From: Stenotrophomonas sp.
GTDB taxonomy: Bacteria > Pseudomonadota > Gammaproteobacteria > Xanthomonadales > Xanthomonadaceae
Assembly (NCBI GenBank): GCA_003248565.1
Contig: QFOV01000006.1
Location: 16,288 to 80,287 of the forward strand
Direction: 5' to 3'
DNA: 64,000 nucleotides
Shown here: positions 8,290-16,201 of the stretch, piece by piece
Numbering within the stretch: the stretch's first letter is position 1
How the letters are laid out: each line of letters starts with the position of its first letter
The notes under the pieces: generated by a model
What the model was told of the DNA's origin: nothing
Seen by the model: the letters and a program-made list of their open reading frames with translations, nothing else
Database searches by the model: none
Made by a program: the position numbers and the translations under genes

Positions 8290-9360
8290 GTGACAGAAAT
8301 ATGGTACGGGCAGGCCTGCGGCCAGCCTTCGCAGGAATACCGGCAGCGCGCCCTGCTGCGCCAGCGCCAGCTGACCAAGCCGGAAGGCGCCCTGGGTCGT
8401 TTGGAGACATTGGCCGTTGAACTGGCTGCGCTGCAAGGCGTGGATCAGCCGGTGGCGCAGCGTGTGCCGGTGGTGGTGTTCGCAGGCGACCACGGCGTGA
8501 CCGCGCAGGGCGTGTCGGCTTACCCGGCCGAAGTGACGGTGCAGATGCTGCACAACTTCGCCGGCGGCGGTGCTGCCATTGCGGTACTGGCGCGTGAACT
8601 GGGCCTGCCACTGCACGTATGGGACGTAGGCAGCCGCGCTACCACAGCGATTGCCGGCGTGGTCAGTGCCAAGACCCTGCATGGTACTGCTGACTTCAGC
8701 GCAGGCCCGGCGATGTCGGCAGTCGATCTGGACGCTGCCTTCGATGCGGGTCGCTGCGCGGTGGAGGCTGTCTGTGCCGATGGTGCGGATTTGTTGGTGT
8801 TCGGCGAGATGGGCATCGGCAACACCACCGCTGCGAGTGCCATCGCTGCCGTGCTTGGCCCGTTGCCATTGGACGAGTTGGTTGGCGCCGGTACTGGCCT
8901 GGACGCGGTGCGCATGGTGCAGAAGAAGAATCTGATCGCACGCGCGCTGAGCCTGCATGGTGACGCGATCAACACGGCCGAGTCGCCCGCGTACGAAGCA
9001 TTGCAACGTGTAGGTGGATTGGAGATCGCAGCGATCAGCGCGGCGATGATCGCCGCAGCACAGCGACGTATTCCAGTGTTGGTGGATGGCTTCATCGTCT
9101 CTGCTGCGGCATTGGCAGCAGTACGCATCAATCCCAGCCTGCGGCCATGGCTGCTGTTCTCGCACCAGTCTGCCGAGCGTGGTCACATCCGTCTGCTGGA
9201 GGCATTGCAGGCGCAGCCGCTGCTGTCATTGGACCTGCGTCTTGGTGAAGGCTCCGGTGCCGCGCTCGCGTTGCCGCTGGTGCGCATGGCCTGCGCCCTG
9301 CACAACAGCATGGCGACGTTCGCCGAGGCAGCTGTTGCCGACCGCGGTGGCGGCCGATGA
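8290..9360 (+). CDS. cobT: Nicotinate-nucleotide--dimethylbenzimidazole phosphoribosyltransferase
   Basis: Activates the lower ligand of cobalamin: NaMN plus 5,6-dimethylbenzimidazole gives alpha-ribazole 5'-phosphate and nicotinate. The 356-residue protein has the family's usual length and motifs GDHGVTAQGVSAYP, GEMGIGNTT and LRLGEGSGAALALPL; the Glu in the last motif (about residue 320) corresponds to the catalytic Glu of Salmonella CobT. Start is GTG. It overlaps cobC by ATGA and heads a three-gene unit for late cobalamin assembly and salvage. No riboswitch was seen directly upstream of this gene. Confidence 0.95.
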   Translation: MTEIWYGQACGQPSQEYRQRALLRQRQLTKPEGALGRLETLAVELAALQGVDQPVAQRVPVVVFAGDHGVTAQGVSAYPAEVTVQMLHNFAGGGAAIAVLARELGLPLHVWDVGSRATTAIAGVVSAKTLHGTADFSAGPAMSAVDLDAAFDAGRCAVEAVCADGADLLVFGEMGIGNTTAASAIAAVLGPLPLDELVGAGTGLDAVRMVQKKNLIARALSLHGDAINTAESPAYEALQRVGGLEIAAISAAMIAAAQRRIPVLVDGFIVSAAALAAVRINPSLRPWLLFSHQSAERGHIRLLEALQAQPLLSLDLRLGEGSGAALALPLVRMACALHNSMATFAEAAVADRGGGR

Positions 9361-9944
9361 TTCTTGATCTGATGCGGCATGCCTCCACCGGGCGGGCCGG
9401 CCACCTCGACGGTCGTACCGATCCGCCCTTGATCGAAGGCGCGATGGACACGCTGTACCGCAGCCACGCAGGCATTGGCTGGAGCCGGGTGATCACGTCG
9501 CCGCGTCGGCGCGCGCTGGATACCGCGCATGCATTGGTGGCTGGCAGCAACCAGTTCTGCGAGATCCACCCGGATTGGGCCGAGCTCGACTTCGGCGATT
9601 GGGACGGACTGCATTTCGATGAAGTTCCAGCCGAGCAGCTTGCTGGCTTCTACAGCGAACCGCACGATGTGGTGCCGCCCAACGGCGAATCCTGGCAGCA
9701 GTTCCAGGCGCGTGTGGAAGAACAGCTGCATCGTTTGGTGGACGAAGACGATTGTGACGGCCAGCCGGTGCTGGTGGTCAGCCACGCCGGCGTGTTGCGG
9801 CTGGTGGTGTCGCGCGTCTGTGGGATGAGCTTGTCCTCGCTGTGGGCGATGCGCATCGATTACGGCACCCGTGTGCGCCTGCGCGTGGAGCGTGGCGAAG
9901 ACGGCCAGTTGTGGGGTGAACTGCTGGAGTTGCGACAACCATGA
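9357..9944 (+). CDS. cobC: Histidine phosphatase, probable alpha-ribazole phosphatase
   Basis: Cytosolic phosphoglycerate-mutase-fold phosphatase of 195 residues. The N-terminal LMRHAST contains the phosphorylated His (residue 8); the second His lies in VVSHAGVLR. In the CobC role it removes phosphate from alpha-ribazole phosphate or adenosylcobalamin phosphate. The substrate is inferred from position: it overlaps cobT upstream and cobS downstream by 4 bases each. Confidence 0.9.
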   Translation: MILDLMRHASTGRAGHLDGRTDPPLIEGAMDTLYRSHAGIGWSRVITSPRRRALDTAHALVAGSNQFCEIHPDWAELDFGDWDGLHFDEVPAEQLAGFYSEPHDVVPPNGESWQQFQARVEEQLHRLVDEDDCDGQPVLVVSHAGVLRLVVSRVCGMSLSSLWAMRIDYGTRVRLRVERGEDGQLWGELLELRQP

Positions 9945-10693
9945 TTGGACGCCGCCTGATCCTTGCCATTCAATTCCTGACCCGGCTGCCGACACCGCAG
10001 GTGCGCGACTTCCGCCAGGAGGACCTGAGCAGGTCGGCGGTGTACTACCCCTTGGTTGGCGCCATCATTGGCGTCCTGCTGGCGCTGCCGCTGTATGGCC
10101 TGTCGGATCGGCCTTGGCTGGCGGGTGCGCTGACCTTGTTGCTGTGGGTATGGGTGACTGGCGCGCTGCATCTGGATGGCCTGGGCGATGTTGCCGATGC
10201 CTTCGGTGCCGCCCATCGCAACCCGCAGCGCTTCCTGGAGGTGCTCAAGGACCCGCATATGGGCGTGTTCGGCGTGGTCGCGCTGATCATGCAGCTGCTG
10301 CTCAAGTTCGTGCTGTTGACCGAGCTTGCGGTGGGCCCGTTGTGGTTCGGCATCGTGCTGGTGCCGGCGTGGGCACGCTGGGGCACCCTGTGGTGGAGCC
10401 AGCGCATACCGTCGCTGCATGGTGATGGTATGGGTGAGCGCTTTTCCTGGCAGCTGCGACCGTCGGCGATGTGGGCGTGGGCAGTGTTGCTGGCCGCGAT
10501 CAGCGTGGTGTTTGCATGGCCGCTGTTGATTGCATTGCTGCTGGTACCGCTGGTAGCGCTGTGGTGGAAGCGCAAGCTTGGTGGGATCTCCGGCGATGGC
10601 CTGGGTGCCAGCGTCGAAGTAGTGGAGACCTTGCTGATGCTGGCGCTGGTGGTCCTCGCACCGCTGCCCGTAGACATTGTGGGAGCGGCGTAA
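9941..10693 (+). CDS. cobS: Adenosylcobinamide-GDP ribazoletransferase (cobalamin synthase)
   Basis: Integral membrane enzyme that joins adenosylcobinamide-GDP to alpha-ribazole, the last step of cobalamin assembly. The 250 residues have several hydrophobic helices and the conserved acidic motif GALHLDGLGDVADAFG. It starts inside the cobC stop (ATGA). The last few codons (VGAA, stop TAA) fall inside a dispersed palindromic repeat that begins at 10678, so the repeat appears to supply the present C-terminus. Confidence 0.95.
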   Translation: MIGRRLILAIQFLTRLPTPQVRDFRQEDLSRSAVYYPLVGAIIGVLLALPLYGLSDRPWLAGALTLLLWVWVTGALHLDGLGDVADAFGAAHRNPQRFLEVLKDPHMGVFGVVALIMQLLLKFVLLTELAVGPLWFGIVLVPAWARWGTLWWSQRIPSLHGDGMGERFSWQLRPSAMWAWAVLLAAISVVFAWPLLIALLLVPLVALWWKRKLGGISGDGLGASVEVVETLLMLALVVLAPLPVDIVGAA

Positions 10694-10777
10694 GCCGCGA
10701 AGCCACCGCTGCATCCGGAATCATGCAGTGCGCGATCTGAAGAATGGCCAGCTTCACGGCTAACGCCGTTCCCACAA
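10678..10777. repeat. Inverted pair of REP-like elements (GGGAGCGGCGTAAGCCGCGA type)
   Basis: The left copy (10678-10704) is near consensus. The right copy (10747-10777) is a degenerate reverse complement (CTTCACGGCTAACGCCGTTCCC). Related copies are at 12414-12438 and 22690-22807. The left copy overlaps the cobS stop codon. Confidence 0.75.
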
Positions 10778-10793
10778 AAGCCTCTGGTGAGGC

Positions 10794-11153
10794 TCAGTCC
10801 TCGAAGCGGATCTCGCTGGCTTCTTCTTCATCAGCTTCGGCCTGCATATGCGTTTCATGCACCGGCCCGGCCTGTTGGCCTGCACGCGTGGTGGGCAGCG
10901 CGCCAACGGCGACTTCGTACTCGGCGACCAGCTGCTGGCGACGCGCCTCGGGTATTTCCTGCCAATGGCAGCCGACCAAGGCGCCTTCAAGCGAATACAG
11001 CAGGTTGAGGCTGGGCTTGAAGCCGGCGCGGCGCACCTTCATGAACGCTGCGACCGGGCCGATCGCGCTCAGGTCCTGCTCGCTGCGCAAACCGACCTGA
11101 CGCAGCCAGGCTGCACTCTTGGGGCCGATGTTGCGTAGCTTGGGGGCGCTCAT
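10794..11153 (-). CDS. TfoX C-terminal domain protein
   Basis: Small 119-residue protein matching the TfoX/Sxy C-terminal domain (helix-hairpin-helix-like): KLRNIGPKSAAWLRQVGL, then EDLSAIGPVAAFMKVR-type sequence. An acidic tail follows. It lacks the N-terminal TfoX domain, so a competence-regulator role is not established. Its ATG overlaps the stop of the upstream msrC gene (ATGA), indicating one operon. Confidence 0.8.
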   Translation of the reverse strand: MSAPKLRNIGPKSAAWLRQVGLRSEQDLSAIGPVAAFMKVRRAGFKPSLNLLYSLEGALVGCHWQEIPEARRQQLVAEYEVAVGALPTTRAGQQAGPVHETHMQAEADEEEASEIRFED

Positions 11154-11632
11154 TGCAGCGCCTCGACAAACACCTGGGCGATGGCTTCCAGCCCCAGCTG
11201 GTCGTCGGCGTCGAAACGCGCGAGCACCGGGCTGTCGATGTCGAATACGCCAATCAACGTGCCGTTGTTGACCAGGGGCACGACCAGTTCCGAGCGCGAG
11301 GCCGAGTCGCAGGCGATATGGCCGGGGAACGCATCCACATCCTCGATGCGCTGGGTCTGGCGGCTGCTGGCAGCGGCGCCACACACGCCCTTGGACAGCG
11401 GAATGCGCACGCAGGCCGGCAAGCCCTGGAACGGGCCAACCACCAATTCCTTGCCGTCGTAGAAGTAGAAACCCACCCAGTTGAGCTGCGGCAGCGCGTG
11501 GTAGACCAGTGCCGACAGGTTGGCAGCATTGGCAACGCGGTCTGCTTCGCCATGGACCAGAGCGCGGGCCTGGGCCAGCAGCTGGGCGTATTGTTCCGGC
11601 TTGCTGCCGGTGAGGGTGTCGGTGTTGAACAT
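11150..11632 (-). CDS. msrC: Free methionine-(R)-sulfoxide reductase (GAF domain)
   Basis: GAF-fold enzyme that reduces free L-methionine-(R)-sulfoxide, protecting the amino-acid pool from oxidation. Length 160 residues, as for the fRMsr family. The three conserved cysteines are visible in PACVRIPLSKGVCGAAA and GHIACDSASRSE. The N-terminal LNWVGFYFYDGKELVVGPFQG is the family's standard opening block. It is co-transcribed with the TfoX-C gene. Confidence 0.92.
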   Translation of the reverse strand: MFNTDTLTGSKPEQYAQLLAQARALVHGEADRVANAANLSALVYHALPQLNWVGFYFYDGKELVVGPFQGLPACVRIPLSKGVCGAAASSRQTQRIEDVDAFPGHIACDSASRSELVVPLVNNGTLIGVFDIDSPVLARFDADDQLGLEAIAQVFVEALQ

Positions 11633-11721
11633 CAGGAGAGTCTAGCCGCTGCGTGGTCGTCGATTTTGCCAGCCGCTGCCGCCGAGCGCAGCCATCGGCA
11701 ATGGAATGCTGGATCGCAGGC

Positions 11722-11759
11722 AAAAAAAGACCCGGCAGCGGGAGGGAGCTACCGGGTCT
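11722..11759 (-). terminator. Rho-independent terminator of the phasin gene
   Basis: On the minus strand, an 8-bp stem AGACCCGG/CCGGGTCT with an internal loop is followed by seven T residues, 45 bases after the phasin stop codon. Confidence 0.85.
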
Positions 11760-11804
11760 GGGATTGCGCGGGGGAGGGACCGCGCAAATTCTGTTGTCTG
11801 GGTA

Positions 11805-12158
11805 TCAGCGCGTCTTGCGCTCGGGTTTGGCAGCGAAAGGCTGGCGAACCAATGCGCCCAATGCCTCGCCGGTCTTCAGGCTGAGCCCGACCACTTCCTG
11901 GTTGGCATTGGCCAGTCGTTCCATGTTCTCGCGTGCCAGCTGCATGCCCTTGGGCAGCAGCGCCTGCAGATCCGCCTGCGCGCCGGCCTGGGCCAGTTCG
12001 CCGAAGAAGCCAGCCGCAGCCGTGGTGTTGCGCTCGAACGCGCGCAGCTGCACGCCAAACACGCTTTCAGCATTTTCCAAGGCGAGCCGGTTGGCACGGT
12101 TGGCAGCAGCGGCGAGCTGCTGGGTGTAGCTGCTGAAGTCGTTGAACTGAGCGGACAT
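11805..12158 (-). CDS. Phasin family protein
   Basis: Small amphipathic helical protein of 117 residues with the phasin pattern (FNDFSSYTQQLAAAANRANR; FERNTTAAAGFFGELAQA; basic C-terminus KPERKTR). Phasins coat polyhydroxyalkanoate granules. In xanthomonads that make little PHA the family may have a general surfactant or chaperone-like role. The start at 12158 begins the conserved region; upstream in-frame codons run into repeat DNA. It has its own terminator. Confidence 0.85.
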   Translation of the reverse strand: MSAQFNDFSSYTQQLAAAANRANRLALENAESVFGVQLRAFERNTTAAAGFFGELAQAGAQADLQALLPKGMQLARENMERLANANQEVVGLSLKTGEALGALVRQPFAAKPERKTR

Positions 12159-12249
12159 CAAGGTGATCCGGCGGGCTTGTTGCGTTGCAGCATAACGCGG
12201 AATTGGCGCGGTGCAACATAAAATTCTGAACTGTTCAGAACTCGTCTCT

Positions 12250-12317
12250 GTAGCGCCGAGCCATGCTCGGCTGGGGCGTTCCCGGTAAGGCCTCTGCCGA
12301 GCATGGCTCGGCACTAC
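12250..12317. repeat. SMAG-type REP dimer (copy 1)
   Basis: A GTAG-started palindrome with core GCCGAGCCATGCTCGGC is followed about 20 bases later by its inverted partner ending CTAC. The whole 68-base dimer recurs almost unchanged at 12467-12534. This layout matches the GTAG (SMAG) repeats of Stenotrophomonas maltophilia. Confidence 0.9.
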
Positions 12318-12342
12318 CGCGCTCGTTTGCCGCAGACGAGCG

Positions 12343-12384
12343 CCCCCTCCCTTTGCCGCAGGCAAGGGGAGGGTTGGGGAGGGG
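12343..12384. repeat. Dispersed CCCCTC..GAGGGG palindrome, variant
   Basis: Imperfect palindrome around TTTGCCGCAGGCAA with flanking pyrimidine and purine runs, followed by GGGTTGGGGAGGGG. It is a variant of the family at 15929, 16041 and 18799. Confidence 0.6.
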
Positions 12385-12413
12385 TTGGCTTTGGGGCTCC
12401 ATGCATGGGCCAA

Positions 12414-12438
12414 CGTCGCGGCTTACGCCGCTCCCACA
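12414..12438. repeat. Single REP-like element (GCGGCTTACGCCGCTCCC type)
   Basis: A single copy, in inverse orientation, of the family seen as pairs at 10678-10777 and 22690-22807. Confidence 0.7.
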
Positions 12439-12466
12439 AGCGCCGGTGCATGGTGGGGGAAGCCAT

Positions 12467-12534
12467 GTAGAGCCGAGCCATGCTCGGCTGAGGCGTTCCC
12501 GGTAAAGCTCCTGCCGAGCATGGCTCGGCACTAC
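12467..12534. repeat. SMAG-type REP dimer (copy 2)
   Basis: Second copy of the 68-base dimer at 12250-12317, differing at only a few positions. It ends about 10 bases from the queD stop codon and could form a long hairpin in that transcript. Confidence 0.9.
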
Positions 12535-12544
12535 GAGGTTGCTA

Positions 12545-12901
12545 TCAGGCGCCCTTGTAGCTGCAGCCGGAGGTGCAGGTTTCGTGCACGACTACTTCGC
12601 TGAGCAGCGGCAGTGCCGGCTTCAGCTTTTCCCAGATCCACATCGCCAGGCGTTCGCTGGTGGGGTTCTCCAGGCCGGGGATGTCGTTGAGGTAGTTGTG
12701 GTCGAGCTGGTCGTAGAGCGGCTGGAAGGCGGCCTTCAGATCGCTGAAGTCCATGATCCAGCCGGTCTCCGGGCCGGGTTCGCCGCTGACCCGCAGTTCC
12801 ACGCGGAACGAGTGGCCGTGCAGGCGCGAGCACTTGTGGCCGACCGGGACGTTGGGCAGCCGGTGTGCGGCTTCGAGGGTGAAAACCTTGAAAATATCCA
12901 T
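12545..12901 (-). CDS. queD: 6-carboxytetrahydropterin synthase
   Basis: Makes 6-carboxy-5,6,7,8-tetrahydropterin from dihydroneopterin triphosphate, the second step to the queuosine precursor preQ0. 118 residues, standard for QueD. Zinc-binding His residues are in EAAHRLP and RLHGHSF; the catalytic Cys is in [17 protein letters not shown] and [11 protein letters not shown] are family blocks. The ATG at 12901 starts the conserved [13 protein letters not shown]; an upstream in-frame ATG at 12958 has no supporting context. It appears monocistronic here. Confidence 0.95.
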   Translation of the reverse strand: MDIFKVFTLEAAHRLPNVPVGHKCSRLHGHSFRVELRVSGEPGPETGWIMDFSDLKAAFQPLYDQLDHNYLNDIPGLENPTSERLAMWIWEKLKPALPLLSEVVVHETCTSGCSYKGA

Positions 12902-13085
12902 GGGCGTAATTGTAGGGTGCCGCCGTCGCTGCGCGTATGCGCCAGTGATGCCAGTCATATTTTCATATCCATCCGGATGGAGCGATGTAACGGATGGTTA
13001 TGTGCGAATGCAACAAAGTGATTGGCCGGACATTTGCCGTTCATGAGGTACTGGCGCCGTTGTCATTCACCTCTCCCCGGATTCC

Positions 13086-15716
13086 ATGCCTACTCGCTCC
13101 TTGCTCGCCTTCGCGGTGGCCGCTGCCATCGCTGCTCCTTCCCTCGCCCTGGCCGAAGCCGCTGCCGATGGCAGCAAGACCCTCGATGCGGTCCGTGTCA
13201 CCGGCTCCAACATCAAGCGCACCGATACCGAGACCGCCAACCCGGTGCAGGTGATCGAACGCCAACAACTGGAGCAGACCGGCAAGGCCAGCGTGGCTGA
13301 CCTGCTGCGTTCGATCTCTGCCAACACCGGCAACGCCAGCAACGAAACCAGCAACAGCGGTTGGGCCTCGGGCTCGGCCGGCATCGGCCTGCGCGGCCTG
13401 TCGCAGAAGAACACGCTGGTGCTGCTCAATGGTCGCCGTCTGGCCAATTACGGCTTCCCGTCCGGCGGTCTGTCGGACACCTTCGTCGACCTCAACGCGC
13501 TTCCCCTCGTGGCGGTGGAACGCATCGAAGTGCTGAAGGACGGCGCCTCGGCGGTATACGGCTCCGATGCAGTCGCCGGCGTGGTCAACATCATCACCCG
13601 GCAGAACTTTGAAGGCGCCGAAGTCGGCGTCAGCGGCGGCACCTCCGAAGCCGGTGGGCTGGATCAGCAGAATCTCAAGTTCGTCGGCGGCCTCGGCGAC
13701 CTGGACCGCGATGGTTACAACATCCTGGTGTCGCTGGAAGGCTATAACCGCGACCGACTGGACCAGGACCAGCGCGACCTGACCCGCTCGGGCATCTATA
13801 CCGACAAGGCCGGTGGCCGCTGGAACGGCTGGTCGGCCAAGGGCGCGCGTTATCTGATTGATGGCAAGTCGGTGCCGATGCTGGACGCCGCCGGCAACTG
13901 CCCGGAAGGCACGGTACTCACCGCCAGCGCACCGATCGATGGCCTGGCCGGAGACACCTGCGCCTTCAACCAGGCGCCGTATACCACGCTGATCCCGTCG
14001 ACCAAGCGCTGGCAGGCCTATGTCAACGGCACGCTGCGCATCAATGATTCGGTGGAAGCCTTCGCCGATGTGATCTACAGCGACATCAAGGGTGTGTCGT
14101 GGTTCGGCTCCAGCCCGTTCTTCACCCTGGAAAGTGGCCGTTTCGCGCTCAACGCCGATACCGGCCTGGCCGAGCCGGTGCGTTCGACCCTGCCGGCAGG
14201 CAATCCGTACAACCCGTACGGCGTGGACGTGCCGATCGAATACACCTTCTTCAACCTCGGCGGCACCATCAAGACCAATCGTTCGCGTTCCTATCGCGGC
14301 GTGCTTGGCCTGCGCGGGCAGACCGAGAAGTGGGACTGGGAAGTCGGCGCTTTCCAGGCGGCCAGCAAGCAGCGCGAGACCGTCTCGGGCGGCTTTGCCA
14401 ATCGCTGGACGCTGTATGACGCACTGGCCAGCGGCAGCTACAACCTGCTCAATCCGTCAGCGACGGATCCGGCGGTGCTTGCAGCGATTGGCCTGAGCAC
14501 GCTGCGCCCGGCCGAATCGGTGCTCAAGGGTGTCGATGCCAAGGTGTCCGGTACTTTGGGTGCAACCTGGGCGGGCGAGATTGGCTTCGCCGCCGGTGCC
14601 GAATGGCGTCAGGAGAAGCTCGATTCAAACAATCCCTGGCAGATCGATGCAGGCCTGCAGGTGCGCCCGGCGATCGCCGAAGTGCACGGCCAGCGCCAGG
14701 TCAGCGCCGCCTATGCGGAAGTAAGCGTGCCGTTGCACAGCACACTGGAACTGCAGGCGGCCGCGCGTGCCGATCATTACAGTGACTTCGGCAATGCGTT
14801 CTCGCCCAAGCTCGGCCTGCGCTGGCAGCCGCTGGATTGGTTGCTGGTGCGTGCCGCTGCCTCGCGTGGTTTCCGTGCGCCGTCGCTGTCGGAGAACTCG
14901 GCATCGACCAGCATCGCCTATGGCTCGGTGGTTGACCCGCACGATCCGGATGTTGCCGGTTCGCGCCAGAACCCGACCTTCTTCACCGTCGGCAACACCA
15001 ACCTCGATCCGGAGCGCACGCGCAGCTTCAACGCCGGCTTCGTGTTGTCGCCGTGGCAGAACACCAACCTCAGCGTCGATTACTACCGCATCAAGCTGGA
15101 CAACCTGATCGGCACCGGCAACACCACCACGCTGGTGGCGGACAACAATCCGGCCGATGTGCTGCGTGACTCACGCGGCAAGTTGCTTGCGGTCTACAAC
15201 CGTTACCAGAACCTGAGCCAGCTGGAGACCTCCGGCATCGACATCGAGCTGCGCCAGCGTTGGCAGACAGCAAGCGCAGGTGACTTCGGCCTGTCCTCGG
15301 CGCTGACCTATGTCATCGATTACAAGCGTCCGCAGGTTGTGGGCGGTCCGTTGGTGGATTACGCCGGCTCCAACCTCGGCCCGTCGTTGCCGGACACCAA
15401 GGCCACCACCACGCTGGATTGGGCCTTGGGTGATTGGCGCACCGCGCTGACCTGGTACTACACCAGCAGCTATGACCAGGAAGGCAGTGCCGCGGCGAAG
15501 GCCGTGCAGAAGGAGGTCGCCAGCTACAGCCAGTTCGATTTGTACCTGGGCTACACCGGCATCGACAAGCTGACCGTGTACGCAAAGGTGCAGAACATCG
15601 GTGACCGCCAGCCGCCGTACGACGCCACCTTCCCAGGCGTGCGCGCACCGTACGATTTCAGCCAGTACGACCTGCGTGGACGCTATTACACGCTGGGTTT
15701 TGATTACCGCTTCTAA
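13086..15716 (+). CDS. TonB-dependent outer-membrane receptor
   Basis: Outer-membrane transporter of 876 residues. The signal peptide (RSLLAFAVAAAIAAPSLALA) is followed by DAVRVTGSNIKR, a TonB-box and plug entrance. The plug (about residues 50-175) carries LRGLSQKNTLVLLNGRRLA and GASAVYGSDAVAGVVNIIT. The barrel ends RGRYYTLGFDYRF with a terminal Phe. It resembles the large receptor class abundant in xanthomonads. No regulator or substrate gene lies next to it, so the ligand is unknown. There is no strong Shine-Dalgarno before the chosen ATG, but the signal peptide begins there. Confidence 0.92.
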   Translation: MPTRSLLAFAVAAAIAAPSLALAEAAADGSKTLDAVRVTGSNIKRTDTETANPVQVIERQQLEQTGKASVADLLRSISANTGNASNETSNSGWASGSAGIGLRGLSQKNTLVLLNGRRLANYGFPSGGLSDTFVDLNALPLVAVERIEVLKDGASAVYGSDAVAGVVNIITRQNFEGAEVGVSGGTSEAGGLDQQNLKFVGGLGDLDRDGYNILVSLEGYNRDRLDQDQRDLTRSGIYTDKAGGRWNGWSAKGARYLIDGKSVPMLDAAGNCPEGTVLTASAPIDGLAGDTCAFNQAPYTTLIPSTKRWQAYVNGTLRINDSVEAFADVIYSDIKGVSWFGSSPFFTLESGRFALNADTGLAEPVRSTLPAGNPYNPYGVDVPIEYTFFNLGGTIKTNRSRSYRGVLGLRGQTEKWDWEVGAFQAASKQRETVSGGFANRWTLYDALASGSYNLLNPSATDPAVLAAIGLSTLRPAESVLKGVDAKVSGTLGATWAGEIGFAAGAEWRQEKLDSNNPWQIDAGLQVRPAIAEVHGQRQVSAAYAEVSVPLHSTLELQAAARADHYSDFGNAFSPKLGLRWQPLDWLLVRAAASRGFRAPSLSENSASTSIAYGSVVDPHDPDVAGSRQNPTFFTVGNTNLDPERTRSFNAGFVLSPWQNTNLSVDYYRIKLDNLIGTGNTTTLVADNNPADVLRDSRGKLLAVYNRYQNLSQLETSGIDIELRQRWQTASAGDFGLSSALTYVIDYKRPQVVGGPLVDYAGSNLGPSLPDTKATTTLDWALGDWRTALTWYYTSSYDQEGSAAAKAVQKEVASYSQFDLYLGYTGIDKLTVYAKVQNIGDRQPPYDATFPGVRAPYDFSQYDLRGRYYTLGFDYRF

Positions 15717-15736
15717 TTGAAAGCCCGCAGTGCTTT

Positions 15737-15771
15737 AGCCCCTCTCCCGTTTACGGGGTGAGTGGGGCAGA
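15737..15771. repeat. Dispersed palindrome, CCCCTCTCCCG variant
   Basis: CCCCTCTCCCGTTTACGGGG followed by TGAGTGGGGCAG, 20 bases after the TonB receptor stop. It is a degenerate member of the family at 15929 and 16041 and could act as a terminator stem. Confidence 0.6.
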
Positions 15772-15850
15772 TTGCGAACCACCGGTTCGCTGCCCGTCGA
15801 ACGCCCTTGCGCCAGCGCAAGGGCCGGGGCGCGGAGCGGGGGGTGGGGTG

Positions 15851-16139
15851 AGGGCAGTTTTTGAAGCATTACCGGGAAAGCCTCTGCCGAGCATGGCTCG
15901 GCACTACAGGCCCTGCTCTTGCTCAAAGCCCCTCTCCCGCATGCGGGAGAGGGGTTGGGGTGAGGGCAGCTTTTGGAGCATTACCGGGAAAGCCTCTGCC
16001 GAGCATGGCTCGGCACTACAGGCCCCGCTCTTGCTCAAAGCCCCTCTCCCGCTTGCGGGAGAGGGGTTGGGGTGAGGGCAGCTCTGCCGCGCTGGAACCA
16101 TGCCGGTAAGGCTTCTGCCGAGCGTGGCTCGGCACTACA
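15851..16139. repeat. Tandem array of a 112-bp unit built from two palindrome families
   Basis: Units begin AGGGCAG at 15851, 15963 and 16075, an exact 112-base period. Each full unit holds half a SMAG dimer (palindromes at 15885-15907 and 15997-16019) and then a CCCCTCTCCCGC palindrome (15929-15954 and 16041-16066). The third unit is partial and ends with the SMAG half at 16116-16138. The first two units differ at only a few positions, so the duplication looks recent. Confidence 0.9.
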
Positions 16140-16201
16140 TGTTTCGCTTTTTCATTCGAAGTCCCGCAACAACGTTCATGCAATAGGGGAGTGCTCCATC
16201 C

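Noticed and set aside
12250..12534. Repeats considered as small coding frames in several phases
   Set aside because: The frames exist only because the palindromes lack stops; the same peptide fragments recur wherever the repeats occur.
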